DNA of 8,946 nt from Thermoanaerobaculia bacterium (GTDB lineage: Bacteria > Acidobacteriota > Thermoanaerobaculia > Gp7-AA8): positions 1-8,946 of the forward strand of contig JAMPYE010000159.1 in assembly GCA_023700825.1 (NCBI GenBank), written 5' to 3'. Both the position numbers and the translations under genes were made by a program. A model generated the notes under the pieces. It saw only the letters and a program-made list of their open reading frames with translations. It made no database searches and was not told where the DNA came from. Of this stretch, positions 4,835 through 8,946 are shown piece after piece (positions within the stretch are counted from its first letter, which is position 1; each line of letters starts with the position of its first letter).

Positions 4835-6925
4835 ATGCGCACCTCACGCCTCGCCCTTCCCCTGCTCGTCGCGCTTCTCTCGACGAGCGCCCTCGTCGCA
4901 GCCGAGAAGAAGCCGATCGACCACGAGACGCTCTTTCTCCTCAAGTCGGTCGGCGCCCCCGCACCGTCGCCCGACGGAAAGTGGGTCCTGACCTCGGTGA
5001 GCGAGCCCGCGTACGACGAGAAGGACGAGCTCTCGGACATCTGGATCGTCCCCGGCGACGGAAGCGCGAAGCCTCGACGCCTCACCGCGGGCAAGGCAGG
5101 CGAGAGCGGAGCGTCGTGGAGCCCCGACGGAAAGAAGATCGCCTTCACCGCAAAGCGCGACGGCGACGAGGCGAACCAGATCTACGTGCTCGACCTCGCG
5201 GGCGGCGAGGCACAGCGCATCACGAAGCTCACACTCGGCGCCCGCGGCCCCAAGTGGAGCCCCGACGGAAAGACGATCCTCTTCCAGAGCTCCGTCTGGC
5301 GCGGCGCGGCCGACGAGGAAGCCAACAAGAAGCTGAACGACGAGCGAAAGAACGCGAAGTCGAAGGTCCGCGCCTACGACGGCTTCCCCGTCAGGCAGTG
5401 GGACCGCTGGCTCGACGAGAAGCAGACGCACCTCTTCATCGTTCCCGCCGACGGCTCGGCCGCGCCAAAAGACCTCCTCGTCGGAACGAAGCTCGTCGAG
5501 GCGAGAGGCTACCGCGGCGGCGGCGGCGAGAGCTCGAGCGACAGCCTCAGCCCCGAGTGGGCACCCGATTCGAAATCGATCGTGATCAACGCGATGACGA
5601 ACATGGACATCGCGGCCTACGCCGAGCCGGCGCTCCATCTCTACGAAGTCTCCGTCGCCGGTGGCGAGCCGAAGGCACTCTCCTCGGGGAGCATCTCGCA
5701 CTCCGGCCCGTCGTTCAGCCCGGACGGAAAGACGCTCTGCTTCACGACCACCGCGGGCGAGAAAGTTCTCTACGCGCATGATCGCCTCGCCTGCGCCGCG
5801 TGGCCCTGGAATGGCGCCGCGCGCCAACTCGCACCGAAGTTCGATCGCTCCGTCTCGTCGTTCTCGTTCACTCCCGACAGCAGGACGATCTATCTCTCGG
5901 CCGAGGACGGGGGGTACATCCGAATTTGGTCGGTGCCCGTCGCAGGGGGTGAGGCGAAGCTCGCGATCGATCCTCAGCAGGGAGGCTTCCGCGGCATCAG
6001 CATCCCGGAGAAGGCGACGCCTCCGGCGCTCTTCGCAACCTGGGACAGCGCCGTGAGCCCCGCGGAAGTCGTGAGGATCGACCTCGCCACGAAGAAGAAG
6101 ACGACGCTAACCTCGTTCAACACAGAGAAGGCCGCGGGCATCGACTGGCAGCCGCTCCGCGAGTTCTGGTTCACCGCGAAGAGCGGCAGGAAGATCCACA
6201 GCTTCGTCGCGCTGCCCGCGGGCTTCGACGAGACGAAGAAGTACCCGCTCCTCGTCCTCATGCACGGCGGCCACGCGAACATGTGGACCGACACGATCTC
6301 GAAGCGCTGGAACTACCACCTGCTCGCGAAGCCGGGCTACATCGTCCTCGGTACCGACTACCGCGGCTCGACCGGTTATGGCGAGCAGTTCACGCTCGAC
6401 ATCCTCGGCGACCCGCTCCGCGGCCCCGCGAACGACATCAACGAAGCCGCCGACGAGGCGATCCGCCTCTACCCGTTCATCGACTCCACACGCCAGGCAG
6501 CTGCCGGCGCGAGCTATGGCGGGCATCTCGCGAACTGGCTGGAGGCGACGACCGATCGCTACAAGTGCCTCATCAGCCACGCCGGCCTCGCGAGCCTCTA
6601 CGCGCAGTGGTCGACGAGCGACAGCATCTACCACCGCGAGTTGATGATGGGCGGCCCGTTCTGGGAGAAGCCGGAAGCCTGGCTCGACCAGAGCCCTACA
6701 ACCTACGCGAAGCAGTTCAAGACGCCGATGCTCGTCTCCGTCGGCGAGAACGATTACCGCGTTCCGCTCAACAACTCGCTCGAGATGTGGAGCGTCTTGC
6801 AGCGACAGAAGGTCCCGAGCCGCCTCCTCGTCTGGCCCGACACGAACCACTGGATCCTGAAGGGCGAGGACAGTCGCCGCTTCTACGAAGAAGTTCACGC
6901 GTGGATGGAGAAGTGGATGAAGTAG
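4835..6925 (+). CDS. Secreted S9 family peptidase (prolyl oligopeptidase/acylaminoacyl-peptidase type)
   Basis: This 696-residue serine peptidase has a signal peptide (residues 1-23, cleaved probably after VAA) and should act in the periplasm or outside. Residues about 40-430 form a beta-propeller with PD40-type motifs: SPDGKW (45), WSPDGKKIAF (95), WSPDGKTILF (141), WAPDSKSIVI (242), FSPDGKTLCF (294) and FTPDSRTIYL (345). The alpha/beta-hydrolase domain follows from about 440, with oxyanion-side MHGGH (476), nucleophile S560 in GASYGG, D640 in GENDYRVP and H672 in TNHW, so the triad is intact. The family cleaves dipeptides or acylated residues from short peptides, the propeller excluding folded proteins. 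The start has a good GGAGG (4824-4828). A TAGAAT at 4771-4776 may be its -10 box, but no clear -35 is seen. Confidence 0.93.
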   Translation: MRTSRLALPLLVALLSTSALVAAEKKPIDHETLFLLKSVGAPAPSPDGKWVLTSVSEPAYDEKDELSDIWIVPGDGSAKPRRLTAGKAGESGASWSPDGKKIAFTAKRDGDEANQIYVLDLAGGEAQRITKLTLGARGPKWSPDGKTILFQSSVWRGAADEEANKKLNDERKNAKSKVRAYDGFPVRQWDRWLDEKQTHLFIVPADGSAAPKDLLVGTKLVEARGYRGGGGESSSDSLSPEWAPDSKSIVINAMTNMDIAAYAEPALHLYEVSVAGGEPKALSSGSISHSGPSFSPDGKTLCFTTTAGEKVLYAHDRLACAAWPWNGAARQLAPKFDRSVSSFSFTPDSRTIYLSAEDGGYIRIWSVPVAGGEAKLAIDPQQGGFRGISIPEKATPPALFATWDSAVSPAEVVRIDLATKKKTTLTSFNTEKAAGIDWQPLREFWFTAKSGRKIHSFVALPAGFDETKKYPLLVLMHGGHANMWTDTISKRWNYHLLAKPGYIVLGTDYRGSTGYGEQFTLDILGDPLRGPANDINEAADEAIRLYPFIDSTRQAAAGASYGGHLANWLEATTDRYKCLISHAGLASLYAQWSTSDSIYHRELMMGGPFWEKPEAWLDQSPTTYAKQFKTPMLVSVGENDYRVPLNNSLEMWSVLQRQKVPSRLLVWPDTNHWILKGEDSRRFYEEVHAWMEKWMK

Positions 6926-6934
6926 CGGGGAGGG

Positions 6935-6976
6935 TTGTTAGTTGTTAGTTGTTAGTTGTTAGTTGTTAGTTGTCAG
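6935..6976. repeat. Heptamer array, TTGTTAG x6 (left arm of pair C)
   Basis: Five exact copies of TTGTTAG (6935-6969) and a diverged TTGTCAG (6970-6976) begin 9 bases after the peptidase stop. The inverted partner is at 7108-7135. The enclosed 131 bases (6977-7107) hold a short hairpin, GGCAGC-GCA-GCTGCC (6980-6994), and the terminator at 7003-7034, with nothing else recognisable. Confidence 0.92.
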
Positions 6977-7002
6977 AAAGGCAGCGCAGCTGCCAGAGCA
7001 CC

Positions 7003-7034
7003 AAGGGCGGACCGATTTCTGTCCGCCTTTTGTG
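7003..7034 (+). terminator. Rho-independent terminator after the S9 peptidase gene
   Basis: AAGGGCGGAC (7003-7012) pairs with GTCCGCCTTT (7021-7030), with one G-T pair, around an 8-base loop (CGATTTCT), and TTTTGTGTG follows. It lies in the spacer of array pair C between two convergent genes. On the opposite strand the tail is poor in T, so it mainly serves the peptidase. Confidence 0.75.
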
Positions 7035-7107
7035 TGTTGGGATACGGTCTCGGTTTGCGGTGCTTCAGGGATTCGCCAGCCAGCCACGACATCGTCACGC
7101 AGCCCGT

Positions 7108-7135
7108 CTAACAACTAAAAACTAACAACTAACAA
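7108..7135. repeat. Heptamer array, CTAACAA x4 (right arm of pair C)
   Basis: The four units are CTAACAA, CTAAAAA, CTAACAA and CTAACAA, the inverse of the array at 6935-6976, with one mismatch over 28 bases. The fourth unit overlaps the end of the oxidoreductase gene on the - strand: its CTA at 7129-7131 is the TAG stop of that gene, and the last cysteine codon also lies in the unit. Confidence 0.9.
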
Positions 7136-8145
7136 CTTCTCGACGGGTCCGGCGCCACCTGCACGAGCATCTTCCCGATGTTCTCGCCGTGGAAAAGGCC
7201 TAACAGAGCGTGCGGGGCGTTGTCGAGGCCGTCGACGATCGTTTCCCGGTACTTCAGCTTTCCCTCGCGGAGCCAGCCGCTTGCGTCGCGCAGGAAGTCG
7301 GGCGTTCGTTTCACGTGGTCGCGGACGATCATCCCGCGCAGCGTCGCGCGCTTCCAGAGCAGCGGCGAGATGTCGAGGCCGTGGTGCTGCTTCCTCTCGT
7401 TGTACTGGGAGATGAGACCGACGAGCGCGACGCGCCCGCCAACCTTGAGGTTGCGCATCGCGGCCTCGCCCACCGGGCCGCCGACGTTCTCGACGTACGC
7501 GTCGATGCCGTCGGGGGCCGCCTTCGCGAGCGCGGCGTCGAGGTCCTTCGACGTCTTGTAGTTGATGCAGGCGTCGAAGCCGAGCTCTCCGGTCACCCAG
7601 CGGCACTTCTCGTCGGATCCCGCGAGCCCGACGACGCGACATCCCCGGATCTTCGCGATCTGCCCCGCCGCGGAGCCGACTGCGCCTGCTGCCGCGGAAA
7701 CGACGGCGGTCTCCCCGCTCTTCACCGCCGCGATGTCCATCACCGTGACGTACGCGGTGAGCCCGGGCATCCCGAGGACTCCGAGCGCGGTCGAGATCGG
7801 CGCGAGGGCCGGGTCGAGCTTGCGGAGGTCGCTCCCGTCGGTCAGCCAGTACGATTGCCAGCCGCCGAAGCCGAGCACGAAGTCCCCGGCGGCGAAGCCG
7901 TCGACGTGCGACTCGACGACCTGGCCCACGGTCGCGCCGACCATCACCTGTCCGAAGTCGACCGGATCGGTGTAGGTCGCGGTCTCGTTCATCCGCGGCC
8001 GCATGTAGGGATCGAGCGAGAGCCAGATCGTCCGGCAGAGGATCTCCCCCTTCAGCGGCGTCGGGATGCCGTGCTGAACGCGCCGGAAGTTGCTCTCGTG
8101 CGGTTCGCCGGCAGGCCGGCTCCGGAAGAGGATCTGCGTGTTCAT
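7129..8145 (-). CDS. NADPH-dependent oxidoreductase, CurA/alkenal reductase family (zinc-free MDR)
   Basis: This 338-residue medium-chain dehydrogenase/reductase lacks the zinc ligands. Hallmarks of the CurA/leukotriene B4 dehydrogenase branch are ASRP-like SRPAGEP (9-15), SLDPYMRPRM (43-52), the nucleotide-binding AAGAVGSAAGQ (152-162), YVENVGG (217-223) and GLISQYN (243-249). The family uses NADPH to reduce the double bond of alpha,beta-unsaturated aldehydes or ketones, usually as detoxification in the cytoplasm; the substrate here is unknown. It follows hisIE by 31 bases on the same strand but appears to have its own promoter (8152-8180), with transcription predicted to start at the ATG. 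GGAG is only one base from the ATG, too close to function. The C-terminus ends normally for the family (GKMLVQV) plus about eight residues, the last of which and the stop come from a repeat array. Confidence 0.9.
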   Translation of the reverse strand: MNTQILFRSRPAGEPHESNFRRVQHGIPTPLKGEILCRTIWLSLDPYMRPRMNETATYTDPVDFGQVMVGATVGQVVESHVDGFAAGDFVLGFGGWQSYWLTDGSDLRKLDPALAPISTALGVLGMPGLTAYVTVMDIAAVKSGETAVVSAAAGAVGSAAGQIAKIRGCRVVGLAGSDEKCRWVTGELGFDACINYKTSKDLDAALAKAAPDGIDAYVENVGGPVGEAAMRNLKVGGRVALVGLISQYNERKQHHGLDISPLLWKRATLRGMIVRDHVKRTPDFLRDASGWLREGKLKYRETIVDGLDNAPHALLGLFHGENIGKMLVQVAPDPSRSC

Positions 8146-8151
8146 GCTCCA

Positions 8152-8180
8152 AGTATAGGTGCCTCCGCGCCGCAGGTCAG
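8152..8180 (-). promoter_or_regulatory. Promoter for leaderless transcription of the CurA-like gene
   Basis: Read on the - strand, CTGACC (8180-8175) and TATACT (8157-8152) are 17 bases apart. TATACT matches the -10 consensus at five of six bases and ends 6 bases before the ATG at 8145, so the start point should coincide with the start codon. The -35 overlaps the hisIE stop codon (8179-8177). Confidence 0.55.
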
Positions 8181-8767
8181 CGTGCCCGCGACCCGAGCGC
8201 AGCGACGACCTCGTCGAGAGCGATCCCTTCGTGCACGAGAAGCGCCAGCAGGTGAAAGACGAGATCGGCCGATTCCGACACGACCCGCTCGCGCCCTTCC
8301 GACGTCGCGGCGATGATCACCTCCGCGCTTTCCTCGCCGATCTTCTTCAGGATCTTCGTCCGGCCGCCCCGGAAGAGCTTCGCGCTGTAGGAGCCCTCCG
8401 GCAGCTCGCTCTTCCGCTGCCGCAGAACATCCTCGAGATTCGACAGCGAGAAGCGCGCGTCTCCGAAGCAGGAGCGTGCGCCGGTGTGGCACGCCGGGCC
8501 TCGCGGCTCGACGTCGACGAGGATCGCGTCGCCGTCACAGTCGGGCGCCATCGCCACGACGCGCTGCGTGTTCCCCGAGGTCGCCCCCTTGTGCCAGAGC
8601 TCCTGCCGGCTGCGGCTCCAGAGCCACGTTTCGCCCGACTCGATCGTCAGCCGCAGCGACTCTCGATTCATGTACGCGAGCGTGAGCACCTCGCCGCTGC
8701 GCGAATCACGAATGATGGCCGGCACGAGGCCGGAGGAGTCGAAGGTGATGTTGGCTGGGTCGAGCAT
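8177..8767 (-). CDS. hisIE: HisIE: phosphoribosyl-AMP cyclohydrolase / phosphoribosyl-ATP pyrophosphatase
   Basis: This 196-residue fused enzyme carries out steps two and three of histidine synthesis. The N-terminal HisI domain (about 1-110) has WSRSRQELWHKGATSGN (50-66), the Mg-binding DCDGD (76-80) and zinc cysteines C77, C93 and C100, with the spacing of 16 and 7 known for the family. The C-terminal HisE domain (about 115-196) has KKIGEESAEV (141-150) and ESADLVFHLLALL (165-177), containing the acidic metal-binding residues. Both halves are complete. The ATG at 8767 has AGGGAG (8778-8773) 5 bases upstream. No other his gene is visible; the upstream side leaves the window after 179 bases. 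The 5' leader carries heptamer repeats directly upstream of the ribosome binding site. Confidence 0.95.
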   Translation of the reverse strand: MLDPANITFDSSGLVPAIIRDSRSGEVLTLAYMNRESLRLTIESGETWLWSRSRQELWHKGATSGNTQRVVAMAPDCDGDAILVDVEPRGPACHTGARSCFGDARFSLSNLEDVLRQRKSELPEGSYSAKLFRGGRTKILKKIGEESAEVIIAATSEGRERVVSESADLVFHLLALLVHEGIALDEVVAALGSRAR

Positions 8768-8782
8768 GGCGGCTCCCTGGGG

Positions 8783-8803
8783 TTGTTAGTTGTTAGTTGT
8801 TAG
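8783..8803. repeat. Heptamer array, TTGTTAG x3 (left arm of pair D)
   Basis: Three exact TTGTTAG copies lie 4 bases beyond the AGGGAG ribosome binding site of hisIE, so the hisIE leader would read CTAACAA three times just before it. The inverted partner starts at 8877. The spacer (8804-8876) has no gene. It contains one more isolated TTGTTAG at 8854-8860, part of a small hairpin TTGTT-AGTTC-AACAA (8854-8868). Confidence 0.9.
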
Positions 8804-8876
8804 ACAGGCACGGCAAGTTGGTACGCTGGCTCGAATCGCACGCATTGATAAGCTTGTTAGTTCAACAAAGTCTTTT

Positions 8877-8946
8877 CTAACAACTAACAACTAACAACTA
8901 ACAACTAACAACTAACAACTAACAACTAACAACTAACAACTAACAA
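8877..8946. repeat. Heptamer array, CTAACAA x10 or more (right arm of pair D), cut by window edge
   Basis: Ten perfect copies of CTAACAA fill exactly 70 bases to the end of the window, so the full length is unknown. It is the longest and most uniform array here, and the lack of any mismatch suggests recent expansion. It is inverted relative to 8783-8803. Confidence 0.95.

Noticed and set aside
6935..7135. Inverted TTGTTAG/CTAACAA arms as integron attC sites or as terminal inverted repeats of an insertion sequence or MITE
   Set aside because: GTTAG/CTAAC resembles attC core bases, but the expected R'/R'' arms, the spacing and any cassette gene are missing. No target-site duplication flanks the pair and no transposase lies inside.
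8783..8946. CRISPR array
   Set aside because: Units are 7 bases in direct tandem without regular spacers, and no cas gene is nearby.

Overview
This is a high-GC bacterial window with dense coding, short intergenic gaps and mostly GC-ending codons. The gene content is general housekeeping and cannot fix a phylum. A secreted S9 peptidase, a fused HisIE and a CurA-type reductase would fit Acidobacteriota or a similar GC-rich Gram-negative lineage, but that is a weak inference.

Layout. Positions 1-59 are the tail of a gene that enters from outside, possibly ribonuclease R. Positions 60-380 hold no gene: there is a cluster of REP-like GC hairpins, a degenerate heptamer array and a good promoter for tRNA-Cys(GCA) at 381-455. 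Six genes then run on the + strand: a membrane-anchored metallophosphoesterase, an AlkA/HhH-GPD DNA glycosylase, a 116-residue protein of unknown function overlapping rlmN, rlmN itself (stop codon inside its own terminator hairpin), a small four-helix membrane protein, and a secreted S9 prolyl-oligopeptidase-type peptidase. Convergent to these on the - strand are a CurA-like NADPH oxidoreductase and, upstream of it, hisIE.

The genes do not form one pathway. They cover phosphoester hydrolysis at the membrane, base-excision repair, rRNA methylation, peptide degradation, reduction of reactive enones or aldehydes, and histidine biosynthesis. Only the small gene plus rlmN look tightly coupled.

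The most unusual aspect is between the genes. Every gap longer than about 130 bases downstream of the tRNA carries short tandem repeats with a 7-base period, in inverted pairs facing each other across a unique spacer: TTTCGAA-type before the glycosylase, TTCNNCA-type after rlmN, and TTGTTAG-type twice (after the peptidase and before hisIE). A fifth, unpaired array (CTYTSGC) precedes the tRNA. The unit sequence differs between sites but the period is constant, and the arrays sit right at gene edges. One supplies a stop codon and another ends one base before a start codon. This resembles the heptanucleotide STRR repeats known from filamentous cyanobacteria, but the strict pairing as inverted arms is the feature worth following up. 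Two genes also look leaderless, with a -10 box exactly 6 bases from the ATG.
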